Shown in pieces: positions 10,517 to 20,389 of a stretch of 64,000 bases of DNA. Source of the stretch: Candidatus Microthrix subdominans (GTDB lineage: Bacteria; Actinomycetota; Acidimicrobiia; Acidimicrobiales; Microtrichaceae). Positions within the stretch are counted from its first letter, which is position 1. Each line of letters opens with the position of its first letter. Location: NCBI GenBank assembly GCA_016719385.1, contig JADJZA010000008.1:1-64000 (forward strand), written 5' to 3'. The notes beneath the pieces were generated by a model. It was not told where the DNA came from. It worked only from the letters and a program-made list of their open reading frames with translations, and did no database searches. The position numbers were made by a program, and so were the translations under genes.

Positions 10517-10756
10517 TCAGGCTTCGATCCCGTCGACAAGCCTGCCCGCGCTGACGCCCAACCCCGCCGCCACCCGCAGCACCGTCGGAAGCGACGGCAC
10601 CCGATACCCACGCTCCAAGTTCGACACGAACGTCGCATGTACCTCGGCCGCCTCCGCCAAGCCTTCCTGCGTCATGCCCTGCTCCAGCCGTAGCTCTCGC
10701 ACCTGAGCACCGAACGCCTCAGCAACTGCACGGTCTCTGGTTCGGTCTCGGGCCAC
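10517..10756 (-). CDS. XRE-family transcriptional regulator, 79 aa
   Basis: This is a complete small helix-turn-helix protein. Residues 14-70 match the HTH_3/XRE fold: FGAQVRELRLEQGMTQEGLA as helices 1-2, EVHATFVSNLERGYRVPSL as the recognition helix, then VLRVAAGLGVSAGRLVDG. It contains no other domain, so it is likely a dimeric repressor. It is divergent from the short gene at 10843, with a dyad (10815-10832) between them that could be its operator. It is one of few unbroken genes in this part of the window. Confidence 0.85.
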   Translation of the reverse strand: MARDRTRDRAVAEAFGAQVRELRLEQGMTQEGLAEAAEVHATFVSNLERGYRVPSLPTVLRVAAGLGVSAGRLVDGIEA

Positions 10757-10814
10757 GACGGCCGATCTCAGCCGACACCACCCGCCAAGCCCATAGCCTC
10801 ACTGATAAGGTCAC

Positions 10815-10832
10815 TCGTGTTGTTCGACACGA
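10815..10832. promoter_or_regulatory. inverted repeat, candidate XRE operator
   Basis: TCGTGT and ACACGA form perfect six-base arms around a six-base spacer, between the divergent XRE gene (start 10756) and the short plus-strand gene at 10843. The right arm overlaps the ribosome site GAAGGAG. Position and symmetry suit an autoregulatory operator; binding is inference. Confidence 0.45.
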
Positions 10833-10842
10833 AGGAGCCCGC

Positions 10843-10934
10843 ATGTGGGACCAGGACTGGTGGCGGCGCTGAAGGGCATTGCCGTCGAGATCGCCAACGG
10901 CTCGGCTGACGAGCCACGAACCGAGAGGAGGTGA
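10843..10934 (+). pseudogene. short ORF with strong ribosome site, one frameshift
   Basis: GAAGGAG lies six bases before ATG 10843. The frame gives MWDQDWWRR and then a stop. With one base changed it continues as ALKGIAVEIANGSADEPRTE and ends at a TGA at 10932, making a peptide of about 30 residues. A second GAGGAGG ribosome site overlaps this stop and precedes ATG 10940, which opens only seven codons. Such tiny genes next to an XRE regulator are common in actinobacterial elements. Function unknown. Confidence 0.35.
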
Positions 10935-11015
10935 GCACCATGGTTGGAGGAGGCAGCGGCTGATACGCCGCACAACGAGATGTCCTTGAGTAGCCCTGAG
11001 CCGCTCTCGACATCC

Positions 11016-11063
11016 AAGAAGAGGCACCCAAGCGCTCAAGGAGTGACACAGGTGCCTCTTCTT
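11016..11063. terminator. 13-bp perfect hairpin, bidirectional terminator
   Basis: AAGAAGAGGCACC (11016-11028) pairs perfectly with GGTGCCTCTTCTT (11051-11063) around a 22-base loop. A-rich and T-rich edges on the two sides make it usable in both directions. It separates the small regulator unit from the membrane-protein gene that starts at 11098. Confidence 0.6.
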
Positions 11064-11079
11064 TGCGTATAAACATTGC

Positions 11080-11111
11080 TACAATGGTTTCATACACATG
11101 AATGAAACCAT
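11080..11111 (+). promoter_or_regulatory. -10 box inside an inverted repeat
   Basis: TACAAT (11080-11085) is a near-consensus -10 box. It overlaps a dyad whose arms ATGGTTTCAT (11084-11093) and ATGAAACCAT (11102-11111) are perfect complements. The start codon ATG 11098 sits inside the dyad, so a bound repressor would block both transcription and the start region. The neighbouring XRE protein is a candidate binder (inference). Confidence 0.5.
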
Positions 11112-12238
11112 CTCCCAACTACGAAAGACCAAGACCTCCTCAGCGTGGTCCTGCTGGTCGTAGCTGAGCAGCTCTCATCGCCCTCGGCCATCTGCATCCA
11201 AGACGCAACCGCCTGGTACGGCTTGCTCCCACTCACCGGACTCGGTGGCTTCCTGGTCGGCGCGAGCGTCCTCTCGGTCTGGCTCGACGCCTACCTCAGC
11301 CGAGTACAGAACCAACTCGAAGAACATCGCCTCCGTTCCATCCTCACCGAACAGGCTCCCGTCATCGCGACGCCGTCCTCCAGGCCTTCGCCGCCAACCA
11401 CGACGACCCCAAACGCGTCGCCACCCTGGAATTGCTCGACGGCATAATCTCCAACAGCCTGGCGCTCCGCCTCAACAGCGCCGAGTTCGCTCACGAGATC
11501 TACACCGACATCCGTGACCAAGCCATCCGAGCCGCTGAGCGCTGGCATGACGCCAACTTGTCCATCCAACTGGCACCACTCCCCATGGGGAGTGGGACGT
11601 CCAAACGACGTCCCACCAGCTCAAGTAGCCCGAACCTGTTCTCCGTCACCGTCCGTTGGGAGTACACCACCATCCCTGGACACCAACAGCGCCGCTTCGT
11701 CTGCACAGCGGACCGAGCCGAATACGACGAACTCGCCAACTCCAACGACGGCACCACGGGCTGGTACATCGGCCCCAGCAGCAACGTCGACGCTGCAACC
11801 ACCGAAGCATTCGAGCGCTGGCCTTCACCGTTGACGGCGACCAGCGACCGATTCGCCGCTCCGCACGGAAGCACGGTCAGACGTACTCCGTGGTCGTCGG
11901 TGATGACGCTATGCGGGCCGCCGAACCCGTCACCATCTCCCACACCTACCGCACCACCATCGCTTCCAACGCCAACATGCTCTTCTTTCTCAATCGAGCA
12001 GCCCACCAGGAACCTCAACCTCCAGTTCGACTACTCGGGCTGCGGCATCGCCAACGTCAGCACACTCGACCTCGTCCCATCTATCCGACCCACTCGCATC
12101 GAACGAGCCCCAGCCAAGACACACACCGACACCATCCGAGTCGACCTCGATGGCTGGATCTTCCCGAGATCGGGAGTGGCGTTTGTGTGGACGCTTGACA
12201 GCGCCATAATCCCGGCACGTTCAGGTACACCTCGCTGA
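11098..12238 (+). pseudogene. membrane-anchored protein of unknown function, frameshifted
   Basis: From ATG 11098 the protein begins MNETISQLRKTK. After a frame change it has two hydrophobic segments (VVLLVVAEQL and WYGLLPLTGLGGFLVGASV), a basic helix with RVQNQLEEHRLRSIL, and a long soluble part with VTVRWEYTTIPGHQQRRFVC, DDAMRAAEPVTISHTYRTT, LNLQFDYSGCGIANVSTLDL and VDLDGWIFPRSGVAFVWTL. The order suggests two membrane helices, a coiled segment and a beta-rich cytoplasmic domain, about 365 residues in all. Frame changes fall near 11140, 11370 and 11820-11980. I do not recognise the family. The position beside an ApeA-type gene and a nuclease-like gene hints at a defence effector, but this is inference. 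Confidence 0.5.
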
Positions 12239-12250
12239 TATGTTGCGCAG

Positions 12251-13593
12251 ATGGCAAACGAGACGATCCTGGGGCACAGCCGCGGCCAAGAGTTGCCGTA
12301 ATCGCCCGCGATAGCCTTCTGCCAATCTTTGATGGGCTGACTGATGTCGCTCCAACGGTGGACTTCTTCAATCACTCTTCTGAGTTTAGCTGCATAGAGT
12401 ACGACATTATCGTTTCGACTCAGTCAAACCTGGTCAGCCAAGACGACGGTTCAGAACGCTTCATGCGTGATGTCTTCTCGAAGACGACTGCGGTGATGCA
12501 GTCCAGGTGTATGTAGCGTCCCGGGTGGCGGCATCGAAGAGATGCCGTACATCTTCGCGCGGAGTTCGCCTCCTCGAAGAGGAACAGTTCCCGGGCGCCG
12601 TAAGACTCAACTGGTGCCGTGACGTGGTCGTCGCCGAGTGCAAGCTCCACCGCCCATGAAGTTGCGGATCTTGTTGAGCTCACTTCGGAGCTTCATGACG
12701 GGATGGTGCGGTCAGAGCACAAGGAGGCGTTCTTCCTTGCAGCGGATCAGGCACCAACATGGGAATCGGCGGAGGGCTACCAGGGTTGGGCATCTACAAC
12801 GATGGTGTTGGGCGGAAAGCACTCTCGCAGCAGTCGTTCCTAGTTCGGGTGGAAGTGAGGCACTCCTGTTGCCGTCATACGTGCCGAACTTGGCCCGATG
12901 GTTGAACACACTAATACCCAGATGGCGTCAACGATCACCTGAGCGATTTCCTCAGGAGCTGGATTGGTCGAGCGACGATGAGTGGTCTACCATTGAGGAG
13001 CGCTACGTGAGGGCAGCAGATAGGACGGATCAGAACGACAAGCGCGCAGCTGAATCCGAATTCGACGAGCAGATTAAGCCGCTCTCCGCCGAACTCCACC
13101 GCCAACCTGGCCGCCGATAGCGGTCCGAGGCGGATGCTGACCAACCAAGGTACGGAACTGGTCGATGCTGCCGCCCAAGCCATCCGGACCTTGGCTTCGA
13201 CGTTATCGACGCAGACCGTGACCTGGACTCTGAACGAGGTCAGAAGCTGGAGGATCTTCAGATCCGTGAGCCCAATCGTGAAGAGTGGATTGCTCTCCGA
13301 GGTGCTGGCTACGAGGGGGAGGGGCCAAGACAAGCGACTTCCAGCGGCTTGCACGATTCGCAGCCAGGTACGAACGCGAGACCACGGTGTCGCCAAGCAG
13401 GAGATGGCTGATCGTCAATCATCTCATCAACGAACCTCCAGCTTCGCGACCGAAGGCCTTCGAGAGCGCGCCGGAGGACCTTGAACTATTTGCCGAGGAC
13501 GGTGGTCTCGTCATTGACACCCGAGACCTGTTTCAGGTTGTTCAGATGGTAGAGCCCGGACTCTGGGCTGGGAGACAGCCGTGGACGCCTTAG
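12251..13593 (+). pseudogene. nuclease-like protein, frameshifted
   Basis: Pieces from ATG 12251 (MANETILGHSRGQEL) run through VIARDSLLPIFDGLTDVAPT, VDFFNHSSEFSCIEYDIIVS, EHKEAFFLAADQAPTWESA, YVPNLARWLNTLIPRW and EFDEQIKPLSAELH. The C-terminal part reads across frames as a nuclease-like core: GFDVIDADRDLDSERGQKLE, then DLQIREPNREEWIAL, then EVRGYEGGAKTSDFQRLARF, and it ends with GGLVIDTRDLFQVVQMVEPG. The D...ExR(K) spacing and the ARYERET/NHLINEP segments resemble PD-(D/E)xK-type restriction folds. The total is about 440 residues with four or more frame changes. It is a likely nucleic-acid cutting component of the defence patch; no specific family is claimed. Confidence 0.45.
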
Positions 13594-13799
13594 TACTCAG
13601 ACCGGTCTGTTCGATCTGCCTAGTTCGGACCCGCCCGAGTAGAATAGGCATCAGGACGCGCCTGGAACCGGAAGTTGAAGAGTCGATCGTCGCGACGTGG
13701 ATTCGCCATATAGAGCCGCGATTCGTGGATCAGTCGAAGCAGGCAGCGAGTATGGTCCTCAAATCCCGTCCGAATCGGACGCTTCCGCTTCAGGCATGA

Positions 13800-15245
13800 G
13801 ATTTCTCCTGCGGCTAGTCGTTCGTTAAGCCGACCGACTCTTGAATCTGATGCTAGAAGAGCTACAATTTCGCCGTGTTGCCATCCAAGGTTTCGTAGTA
13901 TCACGCCTCTAATCAGCCACGACAGATATTCAGAAAGTAATACATATCAAAGGTGTCAACCTTGGTCCGGACGTCTTTGCTGCGCCCATGGGTGACAGTG
14001 TTCCGCGTCTTGACTATCGCTCCAAGTACGCGATCTGGGAACAATTCAGAGTCGCTCCCGACGGCAGCCTCGCGCAGCGCGAACATGCGCTGCCGGAGTG
14101 TGACGTCCCTTGCGAACCTCAGTTGGCCCTTCATGAACGCCTTGAGATCCTCGTCCTGCACATGCGTGATTGCTTCATCCTGAGCTGCTTGTATTCTGCC
14201 TCGGTGTAATTGAATTGAGAGAGCTCGGAATCGCGGTGCAGAGCCTCCGCTGCGTGGCATAGCGTCACGAAACGGACTTCTGCGTAGGTCCCTGTGGGCG
14301 CTCGTTCGATGCCGAAGGTAAGGTGCATCGAACGCTCGTACTGTTGATAACTCGCGAACCAGCTCTGGACAAGCTCTATGAGCTGTTCTTGGCTCAGACC
14401 GTGAGGATCCACGAGATACTGGTCGATCCTCGAGGTCGTGCCAAGATCAGACGGCTCGCCTAACCAACCGTTGTTGAATACGACCGGGAAAGTTTGAGGG
14501 ATCGTTCTGCCTTGACCAATATCGAGATCTTCTTTGATGCTGATACTGGTACTCCTGCTACTGCTGCCAGTTACGAGGTTGCTGAAGTCGACGAGCGGCG
14601 AAAGGTAGCGGTCGAGCGCCTCAGTGAAGGGAATCTCCTCGGCAAACACGAATCGAAGCTGGACCTGCTCCTGGAGGCTGGCAAAGCCAACAGTAGCTTG
14701 GGCCTATTCCTGACACCTTAACTCCGGGAACCAACTCCAATAGTGTTCCGTTGATTTGGATGGCCGTGTTGTTGCGTGGCTCATATTTGAACATGGCGCC
14801 GCCGAATTCGTCACTACCTGTCTCTGTTGTGTGCATGCTGGCCGCAGACCTGACAGACCGCAGCGCAGAAGCCACTCTTCCAACTCCGGTATCCGTACAA
14901 TGAGGCAGCTGACGTCGGGCTGTTCGAGTGATTTGTCGTGTGCTCCAAAGAGGGCGAACCTAGGCTGGAAGACGGAACGGCCCTTGCCGGGAATGTTAAC
15001 TGAAAGGTTGGTGCGCTCGCATTGGTAAAGAGTTACGTACTGGTTGGATAGCTCGCCCAGGATCGTGGGTACAGACTCCAGATTGAAAGCTTCGTTTGGG
15101 TCGCGGCGGAACCTGCCGACGAGCTCTAGCCTCAGCGACTCGCCCGGCTCATAGATGAGTTCCCCGACAGGGAGTTCTCCTTGTTGTTCGGCAGGTACCA
15201 GTCGCCTGACTCCCGGAATGGCTCGGTCAGCTTTCGTTCGCCCAT
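13800..15245 (-). pseudogene. apeA: ApeA-type HEPN anti-phage protein, frameshifted
   Basis: The minus strand from ATG 15245 starts MGERKLTEPFRESGDWYLPN and continues with LRLELVGRFRRD, LSNQYVTLYQCERTNLSV, FALFGAHDKSLEQPD, then EALDRYLSPLVDFSNLVTGS and YQQYERSMHLTFGIERAPTG. This is the N-terminal domain of ApeA-like proteins. The C-terminal HEPN domain reads EVRFVTLCHAAEALHRDSE, DLKAFMKGQLRFARDVTLRQ, ILGAIVKTRNTVTHG-like text (VLGAIVKTRNTVTHG) and MYYFLN, and ends LIRGVILRNLGWQHGEIV. RNTVTH is the R-x4-H ribonuclease motif of HEPN toxins. ApeA proteins abort phage infection by RNA cleavage (family knowledge). Frame changes lie near 15110, 14850, 14660, 14190 and 13915. Confidence 0.7.
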
Positions 15246-15302
15246 GCCACCAGAATAGGGCAGTGTGGTTCGGGGTCGGTTCCGGAAGCGATCAATCAAA
15301 GT

Positions 15303-15959
15303 TCAGTAGTCGCAGTCGAACACATGCACACCGTCCCCATCTTGGCCAACCTGCAGCTCACAGGCGAGGTCTCGGGCGAACGCTTCGATATCGAGCCGTA
15401 TGTACGGCCGCAGCATCTCCGGCCCCAGCCCCTCGGTATCGACTCCGAGGTCATCGAGTAGCTGCTCGGCGTAGTCCTCCATCGAGTCCCAGCGCCCGAG
15501 GTAGTGCTGGTCGAATTCGTCCAGCTCCTGCTCACCGGTGCCAACACAGCCCACCCAGTGGGCGAAGGCCGGTCCGTGTTTGGCCAGCCCTGCTCCGATT
15601 CGAGCGATGGTGTCGGTCTGTTCGTATTCGGACAGGTGGATGCCGCCGAAGCCTTCGTAGTCGTGGATGGCCCACTCTTCGGCTCCGGGTTGGCTAGATC
15701 GTTCCAGCATGGCCGTGATGGCCTCCTCGATCTCGTCTTCGTCTTGGTCGGCCCGGATCCAGGCTCCGTGCAGCACTCCGGCGTTGTAGTCGGACAGTGA
15801 CGCCGCGTAGATCTTGGGTGTCGGCCAGTCCGATCCTTCGGCTCGTTGGTCGGTTCGGTCCTGCTCCTGCCCGTCCCCGAGGCCCATAGCCCCGTCCGGA
15901 TGTCGGCGCTGGCCGTGTTGTTGGTCATCTTCGTGTGGTTGTCGTGGTTGGTTCTCCAT
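15303..15959 (-). CDS. ardA: ArdA family antirestriction protein
   Basis: The frame is intact at 218 residues, with AAGGAG eight bases before ATG 15959. After a low-complexity, Gln/His-rich N-terminal tail (residues 1-50), the ArdA fold reads KIYAASLSDYNAGVLHGAWI, EEAITAMLERS, AEEWAIHDYEGFGGIHLSEY, LDEFDQHYLGRWDSMEDYAE and LRPYIRLDIEAFARDL. ArdA mimics B-form DNA through its acidic surface and blocks type I restriction enzymes when a conjugative element enters a new host. It is strongly acidic, as expected. It is the last gene of the transfer operon, just after the DNA methylase, so two ways of escaping host restriction sit together. Confidence 0.9.
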   Translation of the reverse strand: MENQPRQPHEDDQQHGQRRHPDGAMGLGDGQEQDRTDQRAEGSDWPTPKIYAASLSDYNAGVLHGAWIRADQDEDEIEEAITAMLERSSQPGAEEWAIHDYEGFGGIHLSEYEQTDTIARIGAGLAKHGPAFAHWVGCVGTGEQELDEFDQHYLGRWDSMEDYAEQLLDDLGVDTEGLGPEMLRPYIRLDIEAFARDLACELQVGQDGDGVHVFDCDY

Positions 15960-15993
15960 TTCGTTGTCTCCTTTGCGTATTCGTGGTTGTTGT

Positions 15994-17027
15994 TCAGGCC
16001 GCCTTTGCGGGCGGCTGTTGTCGCTGCTTCTCGATTCGTGTCCGTGCCAGCTCGGCGTAGCCAGGGTTGAGTTCGATGCCGAGCCAGTCCCGACCGTGCC
16101 GCCGGGCGGCGACTGCCACGGTTCCGGCTCCGAGGAATGGATCGAGCACGATGCCGGGCCGATGCTCGCCGCCGCAGTCACAGCCCGGTTCCAGCTCCCA
16201 GCCACTGCCAGGTGCCCTACCAGGCGGTGGGTGCCACGTCGCCACGGCTTGTCGCAGTTGGTGCAGACCCGTTCGGGGCAGCTGGCCAGCAGCGGTCTGG
16301 TGACGAGCTGTTCGGGGAAGGTGGCGAAGTGGGCGCCTCGGAAGTTGGAGGTGGCCAGGTGCCAGACGTCCCCGGGGTTCTTGCCGAGCGGGTGTCCGGC
16401 CCTCCCGGCTGCCTTGGCGGCTTTCAGCCCGGATTGGTTCCCGGCCAGCGGCCCGGCCCAGTCCGGTTTGGACAGCGAAGCCGTTCCCGTGGTTTCTCCA
16501 CCTGATCTGTCCGCCGTGCTGCCGGCTGTTCGAGTGGTGCGGTGGGGGATTCGGATGGCGTCGAGGTCGAAGTAGTAGTGCCGGCTGTGGGTGAGTAGGT
16601 AGATGCTCTCCCAGGTGCAGCTGAGCCGGTCCTTCACCGAGGAGGGCATCGGGTTTGTTTTGGCCCAGACGATCTTGTTGCGGACGGTCCACCCCCGCTT
16701 GGTGAGCTCCAGGGCGATTCGTTCCGGTCCGAGCAGCAGGCTCTTGGCGGGTGCTCCGACCGATTCATGTCGGCTGTAGCTGTCGCCAAGGTTGAGCCAC
16801 AGACTCCCGGTCGGCTTTGAGTAGCCGCCCGCTGGCCTCGACTACGTCAACGAGCTGCTCGACCCAGCGTTCAACTGAGGCTTCCAGCCCAATCTGGTCG
16901 TCGGTGCCGTAGTTGCGCAGCGCGAGCAGGGCGGGCTGGTGATGACACAGTCGACCGACGATTCCGGCAGGGTGGGCAGCACGTGGCGGACGTCGCCCTC
17001 GATGATCTGGTTCCTGGGCAGCCTCAC
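15994..17027 (-). pseudogene. site-specific DNA methyltransferase (N4/N6), frameshifted
   Basis: GTG 17027 overlaps the stop of the upstream gene (GTGA). The N-terminus MRLPRNQIIEGDVRHVLPTL with SSVDCVITSPP is motif IV of beta-class amino-methyltransferases. The next residue reads C instead of Y because of an indel. Other frames continue LRNYGTDDQIGLEASVERWV, NKIVWAKTNPMPSSVKDRLS, YLLTHSRHYYFDLDAIRIPH and NFRGAHFATFPEQLV, and end with motif I GIVLDPFLGAGTVAVAARRH followed by GRDWLGIEL. It methylates adenine N6 or cytosine N4 in DNA, probably to protect the element from host restriction. At least four frame changes; expected length about 340 residues. Confidence 0.8.
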
Positions 17028-17821
17028 GGCTTACCTCCGGACAACACCTCCACCGCCTTGTCGGTGGTGGTGACGACAAACAGCTCCCGCTCGACCGTCC
17101 GCAGCCCGGCGATGGTCCGCTCCAAGAACTCCCGCCGTCGTTCGCTGGGGGTGATCCACAGCACCTTGGGGAACACGCCGGTATGGTGTTGTTCGGTACC
17201 GGTGGTCCAGTAGTCGTGGTAGGTCCGGCACTTCCGCCCGATCGCGCTACCGGATTCGGTGCCCAGGTCGACCTCGATGAACCACAACAGCTCCGACTGG
17301 CTGGTGGCTGTCACCATGTACAGGTCGGGTTTGAGTGTCTCGACACCGCCCAGTCCTCGCTGGAAGCTGCGCCAGCAGTCCGGCTCGGTCTGGTGGTCGA
17401 CCAACTCCAGGGTTCCGGCCGTCTCGGCGATTCGGGCGTCGACGACCAGCTGGGCGATTGCCAGGGTGTGGTCAACGAACCCGGCCGACGGCTCACGCCA
17501 GCGTCGTCGACTGTCCCCTTCGAGCAGTCGGTGCCCGATAGGGCCGATTCCGTAGACATGTCCGGCCGATCCAGCTCGCACCCCGCCGACCCGTCGGTCG
17601 AGGCGGACCAGCAGTCGGTCACGGGCCAGGCGGGCTAGTACCCGGCGGGTTGCTCTGGCTGCGGTCAGCGGCGTGGCGTGCCCGGTGAAGTGCAGCCGTT
17701 CGATCTGCCGTGCGCCGAGCAGCCGGAACCGCCTGACGGATTCCAGGATGTCGCGGTCCCGCTGGGTGAGTCCGTCGCTCAGTCTGGACAGGGCTCTCGG
17801 TCCGACCCGGCGAGCACTCAC
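17024..17821 (-). CDS. replication-relaxation family protein
   Basis: The frame is intact. I place the start at GTG 17821 because GGAGG lies seven bases upstream; the same frame stays open to 17938. The 265-residue product has an N-terminal winged-helix part (LTQRDRDILESVRRFRLLGA, IERLHFTG, ATRRVLARLARDRLLVRLDR) and then a nuclease-like core with GFVDHTLAIAQLVVDARI, LKPDLYMVTA and ELLWFIEVDLGTESGSAIG, ending in VLWITPSERRREFLERTI. This is the replication-relaxation family found on actinobacterial plasmids and conjugative elements, thought to act in plasmid replication or DNA processing. It lies downstream of the coupling-protein gene and overlaps the methylase start. Confidence 0.8.
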   Translation of the reverse strand: MSARRVGPRALSRLSDGLTQRDRDILESVRRFRLLGARQIERLHFTGHATPLTAARATRRVLARLARDRLLVRLDRRVGGVRAGSAGHVYGIGPIGHRLLEGDSRRRWREPSAGFVDHTLAIAQLVVDARIAETAGTLELVDHQTEPDCWRSFQRGLGGVETLKPDLYMVTATSQSELLWFIEVDLGTESGSAIGRKCRTYHDYWTTGTEQHHTGVFPKVLWITPSERRREFLERTIAGLRTVERELFVVTTTDKAVEVLSGGKP

Positions 17822-17934
17822 AGACAACCTCCAGAGTGCATACCAGTCGGCTCCTCCGGGGGTGACCCTGGCGGTGCCAGCACAGGTTCCCCGGCCCGGG
17901 GTTGACCACACGACCGGACGGGCGACCGGACACC

Positions 17935-20162
17935 TCACGACTGCCTCCGTGGGCGCTGCCCGATCCCATTCCCACCCTTATCTGGTGGCTGGCCGACAGC
18001 GTCGGCCAGCTGGTCCTCAACCGCTTGGCGGTCCTGCCCGTAGCGTTCCCGGCTCCGGCGTCGCACCACTCTCGGGTCGCTGATCGATGCCGGTGGAGCG
18101 ATGGTTCGCCCCGAACCGAAGTCGGTGATCTGCCCGCCAGCGGCCAGCGAGGCGTAGACCTCGAAACGCTCCAGTCCCATGAAGTCCTCGGCATCGAGCC
18201 GTGTGGTGGTTTTGGCCACCGCATGGGCGTCGTCAGATCCGAGCTGGAAACAGACCCGGCTGCGGGCGTTGGCCAGGACGGCTTGGCGTACCGACGGTGT
18301 CAGCTGGGCCAGGTGCTGGTGGGCCAATGTCAATCCCAGTCCCAGTCCGCGGGCCTGAGCCAACACGTCGCTCAGGTCGGTTGGCAGGTGCAGGTAGTCC
18401 TGGAACTCGTCGATGAAGCACATCACCGGGTGCCGCCGACGTGCCTCAATGGCCGAGCGGGCCTGGGTGGCCTGCCACAGCTGACTGAACACCAGCGACC
18501 CGAGCAGTCCGGCGGCTTCGGAGCCGAGCGTCCCCTTGGCGAGGGACACCAGCAGGATCTTCCGTTCGGTGAACACCTCGGACAGGGCGAAGGCCGGGCG
18601 GGTCTGTCCGAGCACGGCCCGAAGTCGTGGCCGCAGGAGAAACGGACGGAGCTTGTTCATCACCGGTGCGATGACCTGTTGGCGTTGTTCCTCGGAGATC
18701 GAGTCGTACCAGGACCAGAACGGCCCCAGCGCCACCCGGTCCTCCAGCCCGCCGATCACCCGACGCCTGTATGCGGCATTGGTCAACAGCACCGGCAGCA
18801 TCGGCAGACAGGCCTCATCCCGGCCCACCAAACTGAGCAGCCCGGCGTGCAGGATGTCCTGGGTGCGAGGCCCCAGTTGTCCCGGTACAGACCGTGAAAC
18901 ACCGCCAGCACCTGATCTGCCACCAACTCCGGCACCGCAGCCCCAACTCTCAGCGGGTTCAACCCCACCGGCCGCTCAGCATCGGTCGGGTCCAACACCA
19001 CCACATCGTCCAGCCGATCCCGTGGCACTCGTGCCAGCACGTCGTCGATGAGGTCACCTTTGGGTTCGATGACCACCACGCCTCGTCCGGCAGCCATGTC
19101 CTGGCAGATCAGGCCGAGCAGCAGGGTTGACTTGCCGACCCCGGTCGGCCCCAAACAGTGGGTGTGCAACAGCGAGTCCGTCGCCGAAAGCGCCAAGGTC
19201 CGTCGCTCACCTGGCATCCGACTCTCAGCCACCACCCGCCCCGAACGAGCCACTGACGACGACGCTGCCAGCAGACGGCTCCGAGCCTGGGGCAACCCAG
19301 GAAACGGCCCGTCACCCGACGGCCAACACAGCAGCCCGGCCAGCTCCTCAACGTTGAGACGCAGCGGCCATGCCCACGGCTCGCGCACCTGCACAATTCG
19401 CCGGTAGGAACACGGCACCAGCGTCATCTTCACCCCCGGCACCTTCCAACACCCGAAGGCCTCCCAGCACCGCCAGCGCCAGTTCTTTGGCTCGGCTTCG
19501 GCTTCCAGCGCTCACCGCAATCCGGGCGACGGCCCGGAAACCCGGCTGTGTCACCTTGTGCGCAGCGCCCGCCGACGTTCACCGTCCACCGGCCGACCAC
19601 CGCCAACGATCTGGCGGCCATGCTGGGTGATTGAGCCGGACGGAAGCTCGTCGACACTGTTCGGCACCGCCACCGCGGGCAGGCGAGGACCGACCAGCCA
19701 CTGCACCGTGACCGATTCTTTGGTGGCCAGCCGACCAAGTGCACTGAGCACCGACCGGGCCGCCACCTCCCCTTGATCCGTTCTTAGCGCCCGATTGGCC
19801 GTCTCCAAACGAACCGACCAGCCCCAACCGTCCTTGGGAAGTCGCCGTGTCATTGGGCTGGTCGTCACCGCCGGACAGAACGCCTCCAACCGATCCGTGA
19901 GGGTCGCCAGCACTGGGGGAGTGGCCCCTACCCGGTACTCGACCTTCCCGGCCTGGCCGGACAGCTCGAATACCAGCGGAGCCTGTCGCCGTTCGGCGGC
20001 CAGCGACCGCACGAACGCCTCCACGCTTGAGGAAACGAGGTCTCGCCCGAAATCCAGCCGAGTGAACGCAGCGTCTTCCAGCGACCCGGGACGCAGCATC
20101 CACGATGCCGCTCCGACTGTCGACGCGCCACCTGCCAGCACCACCAGCTCAGCGCCGTTCAC
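17935..20162 (-). pseudogene. VirD4/TraG-type conjugal coupling ATPase, frameshifted
   Basis: GTG 20162 overlaps the stop of the small upstream gene. The N-terminal part (MNGAELVVLAGGASTVGAAS, FTRLDFGRDLVSSSVEAFVR, PLVFELSGQAGKVEYRVGAT) precedes the ATPase domain: HTHCLGPTGVGKSTLLLGL is Walker A, GRGVVVIEPKGDLIDDVLAR follows, then HPVMCFIDEFQDYLHLP is Walker B, and LGLGLTLAHQHLAQL and NARSRVCFQLGSDDA complete the type IV coupling fold. Such proteins hand DNA to the transfer machinery at the membrane. Frame changes near 19550, 19440 and 18840 split it into three open frames; the full product would be about 740 residues. Confidence 0.8.
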
Positions 20163-20389
20163 GACGCCTTCCGATCTGCACCACGCGAATCCGCCGCACC
20201 ATCCGTATCTGCCGTCTCACGCCGCTCGCGGAGCGCCTGGGCTTGAGCCTCAGCCTCTGCCTGGGTCTGCGCCAACGCAATGAACGCCCGACTCAACTTG
20301 CGCAGATCCGGTGGCGTCCGACGTTTCGATCCCACCCTCCGATGACCACTCCCGCCACTTCCGTGTCCGTTGTTCTTTCCATTTCCCAT
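20159..20389 (-). CDS. small basic/Ala-Gln-rich protein of the transfer operon
   Basis: GGAAGGAGGG lies a few bases before ATG 20389, giving 76 residues. The N-terminus is Gly/Asn/His-rich and basic (MGNGKNNGHGSGGSGHRRVG), and the C-terminal half is a charged helix with AQTQAEAEAQAQALRERRE. The stop overlaps the start of the coupling-protein gene by four bases, so translation is coupled. No family is recognised. A longer open frame begins upstream but lacks a ribosome site. Confidence 0.55.
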   Translation of the reverse strand: MGNGKNNGHGSGGSGHRRVGSKRRTPPDLRKLSRAFIALAQTQAEAEAQAQALRERRETADTDGAADSRGADRKAS

